From Flavobacterium endoglycinae (lineage in GTDB: Bacteria > Bacteroidota > Bacteroidia > Flavobacteriales > Flavobacteriaceae): 64,000 nucleotides of DNA. Within the stretch, counting starts at the first letter, position 1. Each line of letters begins with the position of its first letter. A program made the position numbers and the translations under genes. Below, in pieces: positions 7,913 through 16,694 of the stretch. Below the pieces are notes generated by a model. That model made no database searches. It saw only the letters and a list, made by a program, of their open reading frames with translations, and was not told the origin of the DNA. Location of the stretch: positions 2,379,001 through 2,443,000 of the forward strand of contig NZ_CP071448.1 in NCBI RefSeq assembly GCF_017352115.1, written 5' to 3'.

Positions 7913-8487
7913 GTTTTAAAATAGTCTTCTCTTTTATAGATATAATCCTTTCCAATATAGCAATCTTGACTTATATCATATCTGTTTTTATAGAGGAAAT
8001 AAGCTATTGTTAGATACTCATCATTTTTCAAATTAGCTTTATTAAGCTCTAGTTTTCCTTTTCTAGATGATACTTTAGAATATTTTTTTAAAAACCTATC
8101 AAATCCCAAATTCGAATATTCTTTTTCTATTTTACAATTTATTTTAAATCTACGCGGGTACTTCGGGTTTTTAAATAATTTATTATCAAAAACAAATTCG
8201 TTATTTAAAACCTCATTTAAGAAAGATTTGAATGATTTAAATTGTTTAGAATAATATTTTTTATAAAGAAAAAACAATTCGTTGCTATTTGTCAAAAAAA
8301 ATTCATTACTGTTTGTTTGAAGGTATATATCAGAAAATGATGACAGAGGTGGTGGCAATCTTATAGCTCCATTTATTGTGTCGCCTCGATCAGCTAGCAT
8401 TTCTATCATTTCTTTAGAAAAATTAAGATCTTTTCGTTCACAAGAAAATAAAATACAAAGCACTAATAAAAAGCTAATTTTCTTCAT
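7903..8487 (-). CDS. Putative lipoprotein, unknown function
   Basis: A 194-residue protein with a lipoprotein signal peptide: MKKISFLLVLCILFSC, where LFSC is the lipobox and the cysteine at 16 would be lipidated. The rest is rich in K, N, F and Y (for example LYKKYYSKQFKSFKSF) and shows no repeat, motif or family that I know. It would sit in the periplasm or on the outer membrane. Its 3' end overlaps the anti-sigma-like gene by 10 bases on the opposite strand, without an obvious terminator between them. AT content is higher than in neighbouring housekeeping genes, which may indicate an accessory gene. Confidence 0.75.
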   Translation of the reverse strand: MKKISFLLVLCILFSCERKDLNFSKEMIEMLADRGDTINGAIRLPPPLSSFSDIYLQTNSNEFFLTNSNELFFLYKKYYSKQFKSFKSFLNEVLNNEFVFDNKLFKNPKYPRRFKINCKIEKEYSNLGFDRFLKKYSKVSSRKGKLELNKANLKNDEYLTIAYFLYKNRYDISQDCYIGKDYIYKREDYFKTYN

Positions 8488-8669
8488 AGTCGAGATTTCA
8501 GATTTTAAACAAAGCTAATGAAAAACATTTCGCAAAATATAAGTTGCTTTTTAAATCCAAAAAACATATTTTAAGCTTTCAAACAAATCAATTTTAATCA
8601 ATTCATTTACAATAGTTTTACTTCGAAATCGTTGTTATTTTTTTAAGAAAATTTTGCGAACCTAAACCA

Positions 8670-8700
8670 TTGCAAGATTGTAACTTATAGAGTATCTTTG
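8670..8700 (+). promoter_or_regulatory. Promoter of sugar-kinase gene
   Basis: TTG (8670-8672), a 20-base spacer and TATCTTTG (8693-8700) match the Bacteroidota consensus exactly. The start codon lies 24 bases downstream at 8724. Confidence 0.8.
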
Positions 8701-8723
8701 CACCCTAATTCGAAATTCATAAA

Positions 8724-9647
8724 ATGAATAAACTATTGATTGTTGGAACAGTTGCTTTCGACGTGATTGAAACTCCTTTCGGAAAAACAGATAAAATTTT
8801 AGGTGGTGCTGCAACCTACATCGGATTATCAGCGTCATTTTTTAACTTACAATCGGCCATTGTTTCTGTAGTTGGCGACGATTTTCCTCAAGAACATTTA
8901 GATTTATTAACTTCAAAAAATATTGATATCTCTGGTATCGAAATTGTAAAAGGCGGAAAAACTTTTTTCTGGAGTGGTTTATACCATAATGATTTAAATT
9001 CAAGAGACACTTTAGTTACTGAATTGAACGTTTTAGCTGATTTTCAGCCAAAAGTTCCTCAAAACTACAAAGACGCCGATGTGGTAATGTTAGGAAACTT
9101 ACACCCATTAGTACAAAGTAGTGTTTTAGATCAATTAGAAAAAAAACCAAAATTAGTGGTTTTAGACACCATGAATTTCTGGATGGACTGTGCTCTTCCT
9201 GAATTATTAAACGTTATTAAACGTGTAGATGTTATTACAATCAATGACGAAGAAGCAAGACAACTTTCTGGTGAATATTCATTAGTAAAAGCGGCTGCGA
9301 AAATCCAAGATATGGGACCAAAATATGTGGTGATCAAAAAAGGAGAACACGGAGCACTTTTATTCCACAATAGAGAAGTATTTTTTGCACCTGCTTTACC
9401 ATTAGAAGACGTTTTCGATCCAACAGGAGCAGGAGATACTTTCGCAGGTGGTTTCTCAGGATTCATTGCGCAGAGCGAAAACATTTCGTTTGGAAACATG
9501 AGAAACGCAATTATTTACGGTTCAAATTTAGCTTCGTTCTGCGTAGAGAAATTTGGAACCGAAAGGATGGAAACCTTAAGCAAAGCCGAAGTAGCGATTC
9601 GATTACAGCAATTTAAGTCGTTAACTCAGTTTGATATAGAAATATAA
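8724..9647 (+). CDS. PfkB-family carbohydrate/nucleoside kinase
   Basis: A 307-residue ribokinase-fold enzyme that phosphorylates a sugar or nucleoside with ATP in the cytoplasm. The substrate-side GGAATYIGLSASFF segment (27-40) and the ATP/anion-hole motif DPTGAGDTFAGGF (232-244, catalytic D238) are intact. Length and motifs are typical, but PfkB members differ widely in substrate and I cannot tell which one is used. It precedes purF in the same direction, with a terminator and about 50 bases between them; the purine context would suit a nucleoside or ribose substrate, which is only an inference. A consensus promoter lies directly upstream. Confidence 0.9.
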   Translation: MNKLLIVGTVAFDVIETPFGKTDKILGGAATYIGLSASFFNLQSAIVSVVGDDFPQEHLDLLTSKNIDISGIEIVKGGKTFFWSGLYHNDLNSRDTLVTELNVLADFQPKVPQNYKDADVVMLGNLHPLVQSSVLDQLEKKPKLVVLDTMNFWMDCALPELLNVIKRVDVITINDEEARQLSGEYSLVKAAAKIQDMGPKYVVIKKGEHGALLFHNREVFFAPALPLEDVFDPTGAGDTFAGGFSGFIAQSENISFGNMRNAIIYGSNLASFCVEKFGTERMETLSKAEVAIRLQQFKSLTQFDIEI

Positions 9648-9655
9648 TGCCTAAG

Positions 9656-9680
9656 AGCCTCGATAAAACGGGGCTTTTTT
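9656..9680 (+). terminator. Terminator after sugar-kinase gene
   Basis: Stem AGCCTCG / CGGGGCT (9656-9662 and 9669-9675, one G-T pair) with loop ATAAAA and a following T run. Confidence 0.8.
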
Positions 9681-9727
9681 ATTACGTTAATACACACAAC
9701 TTACAACAACACACAAAATAAAAAACA

Positions 9728-11626
9728 ATGAGCGACGCTTTAAAACACGAATGTGGTATAGCCTTAGTTAGACTTCTTAAACCGCTTGAATACTATAAAG
9801 AAAAATACGGAACTGCTTTCTACGGAATTCAGAAAATGTATTTAATGATGGAAAAACAGCACAACCGCGGACAAGACGGTGCTGGTTTTGCAAGTATAAA
9901 ATTTGATGTTGATCCAGGACAACGCTACATCAGCAGAGTTCGTTCTAATCACGCACAACCTATACAGGATGTTTTTAAACAAATCAATGAGCGTATCAGT
10001 GAAGAATTAAAAGCAAATCTGGAATTAGGCGACGACATGAAAGAACTAAAAGCGAACATTCCTTATATAGGAGAATTGTTTTTAGGTCACGTTCGTTACG
10101 GAACCTTTGGAAAAAACAGCATTGAAAGTGTTCACCCATTTTTACGTCAAAGTAACTGGATGCACCGTAACTTGATTTTGGCTGGAAACTTTAACATGAC
10201 AAATGTTAAGGAACTTTTCGAAAATCTTGTAGAACTTGGACAACATCCAAAAGAAATGGCTGATACAGTTACTGTAATGGAAAAAATTGGTCACTTTTTA
10301 GATAAAGAAGTTATGCAGTTGTACCAAGACTGTAAAGCCGAAGGTTATTCTAAAAAAGATGCTTCACCAGTAATAGCAGAACGTTTGGATATTGCTAAAA
10401 TATTAGCTCGTTCGGCTAAAAATTTAGACGGAGGTTACGCTATGGCTGGTTTATTAGGACATGGAGATGCTTTTGTTTTTAGAGACCCTGCAGGAATTCG
10501 TCCAGCTTATTTTTATCAAGACGATGAAGTTGTAGTAGTGGCTTCAGAAAGACCTGTTATTCAAACCGTATTCAATGTTCCATTTGACAGTGTTCAGGAA
10601 ATTGATCCCGGAAATGCTTTGATTATCAAGAAAAACGGAAAAGTTTCTATGAATCAAATTTTGGAGCCAACCGTAAAAAAAGCATGTTCATTTGAAAGAA
10701 TTTACTTTTCAAGAGGAAGTGACGCCGAAATTTATCAAGAGCGTAAAGATTTAGGGAAATTAATTTTACCTGCAGTTCTTAAAGCTATTGACAGCGATAC
10801 TGATAATACTGTTTTCTCTTATATTCCAAACACAGCCGAAACCTCATTTTATGGTTTGGTCGAAGCTGCTCAGGATTTCTTAAACCAGAGAAAAAACAAT
10901 TATATTCTAGAAAATAGAAATACACTTACTGCTGAAACGCTTCAGGAACTTTTATCTGTAAAAATACGTACAGAAAAAGTAGCCATTAAAGATGCTAAAC
11001 TTAGAACTTTTATTACCGAAGACAGCAGTCGTGATGATTTAGTGGCTCACGTTTATGACGTTACTTACGGCGTAATTAAACCAGAAGACAATTTAGTTAT
11101 TATTGACGACAGTATTGTTCGTGGTACAACACTGAAAATGAGTATCATTAAAATGATGGATCGTTTGAAACCAAAACGTATTGTAATTGTTTCATCGGCT
11201 CCTCAAATTCGTTATCCAGATTGTTACGGAATCGATATGGCAAAACTAGAAGGTTTAGTTGCTTTTAGAGCAGCACTTGCTTTATTAAAAGAAAGAAACT
11301 TATACCATATTGTAGATGAAGTTTACGCTAAATGTAAAGCACAAGAAAATTTCGCTGATAAAGACGTTGTAAATTACGTAACAGAAATTTACAGCCAATT
11401 TACACAAGACGAAATCTCAGATAAAATTGCAGAAATGTTAAGTTCGCCAGAAATCAACGCCGAAGTAAAAATCATTTTCCAAACTGTGGAGGATTTACAC
11501 AAAGCTTGTCCTAAAAACTTAGGTGACTGGTACTTTACAGGAGACTATCCTACTCCGGGAGGAAATCGTGTGGTAAACCGTGCATTTATGAATTTTTATG
11601 AAGGAAAAGACGCGCGAGCTTATTAA
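9728..11626 (+). CDS. purF: Amidophosphoribosyltransferase (long form)
   Basis: First committed step of purine synthesis: makes 5-phosphoribosylamine from PRPP and glutamine. The N-terminal class II glutamine amidotransferase domain begins HECGIALVR; the nucleophile should be C9, exposed after removal of eight residues. Conserved RGQDGAGFAS and HVRYGTFG follow. The phosphoribosyltransferase domain carries the PRPP loop VIIDDSIVRGTTLK near residues 457-470. At 632 residues it is well over 100 longer than the E. coli enzyme; the extra length lies in inserts and in a C-terminal tail ending GDYPTPGGNRVVNRAF. I recall this longer type from Bacteroidota, where a standard-length PurF may also exist, so a specialised role cannot be excluded. 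Confidence 0.9.
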   Translation: MSDALKHECGIALVRLLKPLEYYKEKYGTAFYGIQKMYLMMEKQHNRGQDGAGFASIKFDVDPGQRYISRVRSNHAQPIQDVFKQINERISEELKANLELGDDMKELKANIPYIGELFLGHVRYGTFGKNSIESVHPFLRQSNWMHRNLILAGNFNMTNVKELFENLVELGQHPKEMADTVTVMEKIGHFLDKEVMQLYQDCKAEGYSKKDASPVIAERLDIAKILARSAKNLDGGYAMAGLLGHGDAFVFRDPAGIRPAYFYQDDEVVVVASERPVIQTVFNVPFDSVQEIDPGNALIIKKNGKVSMNQILEPTVKKACSFERIYFSRGSDAEIYQERKDLGKLILPAVLKAIDSDTDNTVFSYIPNTAETSFYGLVEAAQDFLNQRKNNYILENRNTLTAETLQELLSVKIRTEKVAIKDAKLRTFITEDSSRDDLVAHVYDVTYGVIKPEDNLVIIDDSIVRGTTLKMSIIKMMDRLKPKRIVIVSSAPQIRYPDCYGIDMAKLEGLVAFRAALALLKERNLYHIVDEVYAKCKAQENFADKDVVNYVTEIYSQFTQDEISDKIAEMLSSPEINAEVKIIFQTVEDLHKACPKNLGDWYFTGDYPTPGGNRVVNRAFMNFYEGKDARAY

Positions 11627-11691
11627 AAAAGTATTAAAAAAAGGTTAATTTGTGCATTTCATCGGTTTTTTTTGCCGTTTATCCTGTTTCT

Positions 11692-11722
11692 TTGGTAAAG
11701 ATGAAAAGCTACAATACTTTTG
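11692..11722 (+). promoter_or_regulatory. Promoter of small-RNA copy 1
   Basis: TTG (11692-11694), a 20-base spacer and TACTTTTG (11715-11722): an exact Bacteroidota promoter. It points into the repeated unit and would start transcription at about 11728, the left border of the repeat. Confidence 0.75.
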
Positions 11723-11726
11723 AGAT

Positions 11727-11800
11727 ACCATAACATTAGTAGGTTAAGTTTATGGTAGATTTGGGGCAAAAAGGGTGGAAGCAATTCCACCTTTTTTATT
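11727..11800 (+). ncRNA. Putative small RNA, copy 1
   Basis: A 74-bp unit with everything a small-RNA gene needs and no open frame: a consensus promoter ending 5 bases before it, a 5' hairpin (ACCATAAC paired with GTTTATGGT, one bulged base), a single-stranded GATTTGGGGC stretch, and a terminator hairpin GGTGGAA-GCAA-TTCCACC followed by TTTTTT. A second copy lies at 11914. The predicted transcript is about 70 nt. I do not recognise the family; the Flavo-1 motif of Flavobacteria is one thing to compare, but I cannot confirm a match from memory. Confidence 0.65.
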
Positions 11801-11913
11801 TATAATACACTCAAGTATTTCGATTTTAGACCCTTATAATTCACTTTGTCGGATATTTTTACCATTCATCTAGATTATTTTTTTCATTAAAATAGCTGCC
11901 ATACATTTACTGA

Positions 11914-11987
11914 ACCATAACATTAGTAGGTTAAGTTTATGGTAGATTTGGGGCAAAAAAGGTGGAAGTGATTCCGCCTTTTTTATT
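11914..11987 (+). ncRNA. Putative small RNA, copy 2
   Basis: The same 74-bp unit repeated 187 bp downstream. The first 46 bases are identical to copy 1; the few differences fall in the terminator hairpin, where the stem is kept (GGTGGAA with TTCCGCC, one G-U pair) and only the loop and one stem base change. The -7 box TACATTTA (11902-11909) lies at the same distance as in copy 1, but it is one base off consensus and no TTG is seen upstream, so this copy may be weaker or differently controlled. Confidence 0.6.
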
Positions 11988-12043
11988 TTCCTTTTTTCAG
12001 AAAATAGAGAAAAGATTAAAGAAAACAGATAAATTCTTGAAAT

Positions 12044-12080
12044 AAAAAAAAGACGAACGCCTTTCGGCACTCGTCTTTTT
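12044..12080. terminator. Terminator of sodA (two-way)
   Basis: AAAAGACGA paired with TCGTCTTTT (about 12048-12056 and 12071-12079), loop of 14 bases, flanked by A and T runs. It ends sodA on the minus strand and could also stop plus-strand reading from the small-RNA region. Confidence 0.85.
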
Positions 12081-12103
12081 TCTATGTTCTTTACTCTATT
12101 TTC

Positions 12104-12715
12104 TTATTTATCTAAAGCAAATCTTCTTGCAACTTCAGTCCAGTTAATTACATTGAAGAAAGCTTCGATATAATCTGGTCTTCTGTTTTGGTAGTTTAGG
12201 TAGTAAGCATGTTCCCAAACATCCATTCCTAAGATTGGAGTTCCACCGTTTCCAGCAACTTCTGGCATTAATGGATTATCTTGATTTGGAGTTCCTACTA
12301 CTTCTAATTTTCCACCTTTTTGAACAACTAACCAAGCCCATCCTGAACCAAATTGTCCAGCACCAGCTTTAGCGAATTTTGCTTTAAATTCTTCGAAAGA
12401 TCCGAAAGAAGATTCAATAGCAGCTAATAAATCACCTGTTGGCAATCCTCCTCCATTTGGAGACATTACAGTCCAGAATAAATTGTGGTTATAGAAACCT
12501 CCACCATTGTTACGAACCGCTGCGTTTGATTTATCTAAATTGATCAAGATGTTTTCGATTGTTTTTCCTTCTAAATCTGTTCCTGCAATTGCTGCATTTA
12601 GATTTGTTGTATAAGCGTTGTGGTGCTTTGTATGATGGATTTCCATTGTACGAGCATCAATATGTGGTTCTAATGCATCGTATGCATAAGGTAATTGTGG
12701 TAATTCAAAAGCCAT
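12104..12715 (-). CDS. sodA: Superoxide dismutase (Fe/Mn family)
   Basis: Converts superoxide to oxygen and hydrogen peroxide. The 203 residues contain all four metal ligands: H27 (EIHHTKHH), H77 (FYNHNLFW), D165 and H169 (DVWEHAYY). The GGG before the second histidine and the glutamine in TPNQDNPLM resemble manganese-type enzymes, but metal choice in this family cannot be read safely from sequence and may be flexible. No signal peptide, so it is cytoplasmic. Single gene with its own terminator; a minus-strand -7-like TAAATTTG lies at 12753-12760, about 38 bases before the start codon. Confidence 0.95.
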   Translation of the reverse strand: MAFELPQLPYAYDALEPHIDARTMEIHHTKHHNAYTTNLNAAIAGTDLEGKTIENILINLDKSNAAVRNNGGGFYNHNLFWTVMSPNGGGLPTGDLLAAIESSFGSFEEFKAKFAKAGAGQFGSGWAWLVVQKGGKLEVVGTPNQDNPLMPEVAGNGGTPILGMDVWEHAYYLNYQNRRPDYIEAFFNVINWTEVARRFALDK

Positions 12716-12855
12716 GATATTTCTATTTTTATGGTTTATTAATAATTTATCCCAAATTTAGACATTTAACTTTGGAATTGAAAATACTATTTCGTTATAA
12801 TTGAATTAAATTAACTGATAATTTGCTTTTTTGTTATACAAAATACTGTAAATCT

Positions 12856-13482
12856 TTATTTTCCATTAAATGCAGTCATGGTGTTTTCTAAACCGGCAGT
12901 TCCAAAAGTTTTAATTATTTCTGCCGAAATTTCTAAACGTTCTGGTAATTTCGCTTCTTCTTCAGCATTCCATTCTCCTAAAACATAATCTACCTGCTGT
13001 CCCTTTTTAAATTGGTCACTGATACCAAATCTATAACGCGTATAATTTTGTGTGTTCAAAACCAAATTGATATTTTTAAGTCCGTTATGTCCTCCATCGC
13101 TTCCTTTTGGTTTAATTCTAATTGTTCCGAAAGACAAATTCAAGTCGTCTGTAATGACCAAAATATTTTCAAGTGGAATATTTTCTTTATCCATCCAATA
13201 TTTTACGGCTTTTCCACTAAGATTCATATAAGTATTGGGCTTCAAAAGAAAAAAGGTTCTTCCTTTAAACTTATATTCGGCTAAAGCTCCCAATTTTACG
13301 GTTTCAAAAGAAAGACCTTCTTTTTTAGCTAAAAAGTCAAGCACTTTAAATCCAATGTTGTGTCGGGTATTTACATATTCAGCTCCGATATTTCCTAATC
13401 CGACGATTAAATATTTCTTCATGTTATCTATGTTCTCTTCTTTTGGTGTTGATGAAAACAGTTTTGTTATCCATTTTATCAT
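12856..13482 (-). CDS. pth: Peptidyl-tRNA hydrolase
   Basis: Releases peptides from prematurely dropped peptidyl-tRNA. The enzyme core begins MKKYLIVGLGNIG at residue 21 and shows N31, the catalytic H41 in NTRHNIG, the ITDDLNL loop, NTYMNLSG and GSDGGHNGLKN. The frame adds a 20-residue N-terminal stretch (MIKWITKLFSSTPKEENIDN) that I recall from other Flavobacterium relatives, so I keep 208 residues; a start at 13422 would give the canonical 188. It lies between sodA and rplY on the same strand but with wide gaps, so it is probably transcribed alone. Position next to rplY and prs is a known conserved bacterial grouping. Confidence 0.93.
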   Translation of the reverse strand: MIKWITKLFSSTPKEENIDNMKKYLIVGLGNIGAEYVNTRHNIGFKVLDFLAKKEGLSFETVKLGALAEYKFKGRTFFLLKPNTYMNLSGKAVKYWMDKENIPLENILVITDDLNLSFGTIRIKPKGSDGGHNGLKNINLVLNTQNYTRYRFGISDQFKKGQQVDYVLGEWNAEEEAKLPERLEISAEIIKTFGTAGLENTMTAFNGK

Positions 13483-13796
13483 TTGGCAAAAGTAAACTTA
13501 ATTAGATAATTTGGCAATGTGTCAATTAGATAATTTCCAGCCAGCTATGATTTAACCGCAAAGTACGCAAAGAGTTTTAGCAGAGTACATGAAGTTTTTC
13601 ACCTCTAATATGAGTAAATCTCAGATTAAAAGTTCACAAAGTTTGATTTAGACACAGCTTTGCGAACTTAATATTTAGTATTTATTACGCTCGAAACCAA
13701 ATATCTCAGCGTGCGTTAAAAAACGCATGACTTGACCACAAAATTGGCAGAGGTTTTACAAGCTCAGCATCTTAGCCACTTAGAACCTTAAAAAAA
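13483..13796. other. Intergenic region, no gene
   Basis: I see no coding frame, RNA or promoter that can be defended. It contains the short repeat CGCAAAGTACGCAAAG (about 13557-13572), a kind of low-complexity spacer often seen between Flavobacterium genes, and then the terminator of rplY. Confidence 0.5.
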
Positions 13797-13820
13797 AGCC
13801 CCAATCGTAAGATTGAGGCT
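13790..13820 (-). terminator. Terminator of rplY
   Basis: Stem AGCCCCAATC / GATTGAGGCT (13797-13806, 13811-13820; one mismatch) with GTAA tetraloop; on the minus strand a run of seven T follows. Confidence 0.9.
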
Positions 13821-13844
13821 TTCTTATATAGAGTTTGAAAAAAA

Positions 13845-14456
13845 TTATTTTTTCTTTCCTTTTGCAGGAGCTTTTGCAGCTTTTGCAGCTTCTTGAGCAG
13901 CTTTCATAGCAGCACGAGAGATTCTTACCTGAGCAACAACTGTGTTGTCTGGGTGCATAACTTTGTACTCTGGTTTTCCAACTTTAGTAACATATAATTT
14001 GTTACCCATTTCAAGTGGAGTGATGTCAGCTTCAACGAAATCAGGAAGATTTGCTGGTAAAGCTTTAACTTTTAATTTACGTTGGTTTAAACGTAAAACA
14101 CCTCCCGCAAGAACACCTTTAGATGTACCAACGATTTTCACAGGAACTTCCATTGTGATTTCTTTATCATCAAATAATTGGAAGAAGTCGATGTGTAAAA
14201 TTTTGTCAGTTACTGGGTGAACTTGGATATCTTGCAAAATTGCATTGAATGATTTTCCTTTTCCAAGCTCAATCACAACTGTGTGTGCATTTGGAGTGTA
14301 AACCAAGTTTTTGAACGCTGCAGCGTCTGCTGAGAAGTGTACTGCTTGATTTCCTCCGTATAACACGCAAGGAACCGCTCCAGCATTACGTAAGGCTTTA
14401 GTTGACACTTTGCCCACGCTTTCTCTTTCTGATCCTTTAATTGTAATCGATTTCAT
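13845..14456 (-). CDS. rplY: 50S ribosomal protein L25 (Ctc form)
   Basis: Binds 5S rRNA in the large ribosomal subunit. The 203-residue protein is the long two-domain form: an N-terminal L25 domain (about 1-92, [16 protein letters not shown], with the [18 protein letters not shown] strand) and a C-terminal TL5/Ctc beta domain (about 98-180). It ends in a lysine/alanine tail ([14 protein letters not shown]) that is usual in this phylum. It follows prs by 105 bases on the same strand; prs, rplY and pth neighbouring one another is a widespread arrangement. Intact. Confidence 0.95.
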   Translation of the reverse strand: MKSITIKGSERESVGKVSTKALRNAGAVPCVLYGGNQAVHFSADAAAFKNLVYTPNAHTVVIELGKGKSFNAILQDIQVHPVTDKILHIDFFQLFDDKEITMEVPVKIVGTSKGVLAGGVLRLNQRKLKVKALPANLPDFVEADITPLEMGNKLYVTKVGKPEYKVMHPDNTVVAQVRISRAAMKAAQEAAKAAKAPAKGKKK

Positions 14457-14561
14457 TGTAAAAAAATATAGTTATTAATATAAATATTCTAATTTGCTAC
14501 GCTTTTAAGCAATATGCTTTAAGCTTTTTTTCACATTATGTAATGGAGCGACTATTGCTTT

Positions 14562-15503
14562 TTACATGATGAATTTTCCACTAATGGAATTGTTGTGGTG
14601 TACCATATGCATAACTTCTGCAAATAGAGGCGCACAACTCACTACTCTAATTTTATCTGAATGTCTCTTTAACGGAATAGAATCGGTTACAATTAATTCT
14701 GTCAATTTTGAGTTTTCAATTTTCTCATACGCACCGCCAGATAAAATAGCATGTGTACAAATTGCTCGAACGCTTAGTGCTCCTTTTTCGATCATTAGGT
14801 CTGCCGCTTTTGCTAAAGTTCCTCCTGTATCGATCATATCATCTACTAAGATTACGTTACGACCTTTAACTTCACCAATCAATTCCATAGTGTCGATAAC
14901 GTTGGCTGCTTTTCTTTGTTTGTAACAGATTACTACATCTGATTCTAAAAACTTAGAGTAAGCATAAGCTCTTTTTGAACCTCCCATATCTGGAGATGCA
15001 ATGGTTAAATTTTCTAAATTTAAACTTTGCACGTAAGGCAAAAAGATGGTAGATGCAAATAAATGATCTACTGGTTTTTCAAAGAATCCTTGAATTTGGT
15101 CTGCATGCAGATCCATTGTCATGATTCTTGTTGCTCCTGCAGCAGTTAATAGGTTTGCTACTAACTTTGCCCCAATTGGAACTCTTGGTTTGTCTTTTCT
15201 ATCTTGTCTTGCCCAACCAAAATAAGGCATAACAGCTGTAATATGTCTTGCAGATGCGCGCTTTGCAGCATCAATCATTAACAACAATTCCATCAGATTA
15301 TCTGCACTTGGAAAAGTTGAACATACGATAAACACTCGCAAACCTCTTATTGATTCTTCGTAAGACGGCTGAAATTCTCCGTCACTATACGTTGACATCG
15401 TTACTTTTCCTAACGGAATTCCGTATTGTTCTGCAATTTTTTCTGCAAGATAAACACTTTGTGAACAAGCAAAAATTTTAGCTTCTGGTTCTAGGTGCGA
15501 CAT
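14562..15503 (-). CDS. prs: Ribose-phosphate pyrophosphokinase
   Basis: Makes PRPP from ribose 5-phosphate and ATP, feeding purine, pyrimidine, histidine and NAD synthesis, including purF and the nucleotide steps in this window. The 313 residues show the ATP-side FGWARQDRKDKPR, the metal-binding MTMDLHADQIQGFF and the PRPP loop VILVDDMIDTGGTL. The start MSHLEPEAKIFACSQS fits the family. A minus-strand -7 element (TAAATTTG at 15626-15633) lies about 120 bases upstream, giving a rather long leader. The gene is divergent from tRNA-Leu and followed by rplY. Confidence 0.97.
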   Translation of the reverse strand: MSHLEPEAKIFACSQSVYLAEKIAEQYGIPLGKVTMSTYSDGEFQPSYEESIRGLRVFIVCSTFPSADNLMELLLMIDAAKRASARHITAVMPYFGWARQDRKDKPRVPIGAKLVANLLTAAGATRIMTMDLHADQIQGFFEKPVDHLFASTIFLPYVQSLNLENLTIASPDMGGSKRAYAYSKFLESDVVICYKQRKAANVIDTMELIGEVKGRNVILVDDMIDTGGTLAKAADLMIEKGALSVRAICTHAILSGGAYEKIENSKLTELIVTDSIPLKRHSDKIRVVSCAPLFAEVMHMVHHNNSISGKFIM

Positions 15504-15625
15504 TATAATGTGTTGTTTTTACGCCGCTGCGGTTTTACAATTTTACTTTATCGTTTTAGAGAAAATAAAAGCCGTATAAATGCCTCGGGTGTAGTTAGTT
15601 GTGTGTGCGTCGTTTTAACGAGCTG

Positions 15626-15633
15626 CAAATTTA
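15626..15633 (-). promoter_or_regulatory. -7 element of prs promoter
   Basis: Minus-strand TAAATTTG fits TAnnTTTG; no clear TTG box at the expected distance. Candidate only. Confidence 0.45.
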
Positions 15634-15698
15634 TAAAATTTATTGAACACTGAAAGGAAATATTTAAGTATTTTATTAGAATTTTTAATTTTATTTTT

Positions 15699-15706
15699 TA
15701 CATTTG
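15699..15706 (+). promoter_or_regulatory. -7 element before tRNA-Leu
   Basis: TACATTTG followed by CACC, about 85 bases before the tRNA. The box is a perfect TAnnTTTG; the upstream TTG is missing. Confidence 0.5.
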
Positions 15707-15790
15707 CACCGTGTTAAAGCAATGGGCACATTATTGATCTCATTGTATTGCGTTAAAATAATTTTTATGAATTATTTTTTCGTCTGCTAA

Positions 15791-15870
15791 GCCCGGATGG
15801 CGGAATTGGTAGACGCGCTGGTCTCAAACACCTGTGGGAAACCGTGCCGGTTCGACTCCGGCTCCGGGTA
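15791..15870 (+). tRNA. tRNA-Leu (anticodon CAA)
   Basis: Class II tRNA: acceptor GCCCGGA (15791-15797) pairs with TCCGGGT (15863-15869; G-U at the first pair), D-arm GCG/CGC with the AATTGGTAGA loop, anticodon loop CTCAAAC giving CAA (reads UUG), long variable arm TGGGAAACCGT, and T-arm GCCGG-TTCGACT-CCGGC. The anticodon stem CTGGT/ACCTG has one T-T mismatch. The discriminator is A and CCA is not encoded. A terminator follows directly. Confidence 0.93.
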
Positions 15871-15875
15871 CTTAA

Positions 15876-15905
15876 AACCTCTTCTTAACGGAAGAGGTTT
15901 TTTCT
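15876..15905 (+). terminator. Terminator of tRNA-Leu
   Basis: AACCTCTTC / GAAGAGGTT (15876-15884, 15891-15899), loop TTAACG, then TTTTTCTTTTT. Confidence 0.9.
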
Positions 15906-16140
15906 TTTTATGTTGATTGAGATTTAAAAATTTTCTCTTCAATTTATAGTTTACAATAGGCGTTATTTAATCTATAGCGTTTTAGGTCAGTTTTATTATA
16001 AACATTCTTCTGTTTTAAAAACAAAATCTTTTTTAAGTTATGGTTTTCCATAACATTCTTGTAGTTTTTGTATTACATTTGTATTAAATGTAACATTCAT
16101 TATATTCGTAATTTTTATATCCTTTATTACTTTAAAGAAA

Positions 16141-16674
16141 ATGAGATACAGCTTTTTTTATTCTATAATGATATCTATTTTATTCTTAAATAATTTTTAC
16201 TCTCAAAAACTTACAGAGAATAAAATAGATGAATTCACAAAACAATCAATTCAAAAAACTAGTTGGGAAACGCTTTTTTCTACAACGAAAGGAACATCTT
16301 ATTTTAGAATATCAAAAATTGACAATATACTTTTTGTACAACTGAAATTTAGATTAAATGAAGGCTTCGAAACAAAATCTTTTTCAATTGAAAAAAATCA
16401 AGAATTAATGTTTAAAACTAAAGAAGGCGAAATTATAACTTTAAAAAATCTAAAATCTACAGTAACTTGTGTGGGTTGTGGAGCAATAAGCTTTAATGCA
16501 TCTCAAGCTCTTGGGATAGAAGTTTCATATCAAATGAGTGAAGAACAGTTTAACATACTCAAAAATAGCTTTTTAGAAAAGATAAGAATATATACAGATA
16601 TTGATTATAAAGAGTTCGAAATAAAGAAAAAGAATGCCCTTTTATTCACCAATTCTCTTAAACTTATTCACTAG
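16141..16674 (+). CDS. Secreted protein, unknown function
   Basis: A 177-residue protein with an N-terminal signal peptide (hydrophobic segment SIMISILFLNNFYSQ, cleavage probably after SQ near residue 21), so it is exported. The mature part is rich in K, F and I, with two close cysteines in VTCVGCGA (about 110-117) that could bind a metal or form a disulfide. No family is recognised. It stands alone between tRNA-Leu and the osmC gene, converging on the latter with 20 bases between the stops. Its AT-rich, lysine-rich composition differs from the housekeeping genes around it and suggests an accessory gene. Confidence 0.7.
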   Translation: MRYSFFYSIMISILFLNNFYSQKLTENKIDEFTKQSIQKTSWETLFSTTKGTSYFRISKIDNILFVQLKFRLNEGFETKSFSIEKNQELMFKTKEGEIITLKNLKSTVTCVGCGAISFNASQALGIEVSYQMSEEQFNILKNSFLEKIRIYTDIDYKEFEIKKKNALLFTNSLKLIH

Positions 16675-16694
16675 GATTTTCTAAATATCTTTTT

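Noticed and set aside
15791..15870. tRNA-Leu as an attachment site for a mobile element
   Set aside because: The tRNA is intact, is followed at once by its terminator, and no partial copy of its 3' end was noticed in the window.
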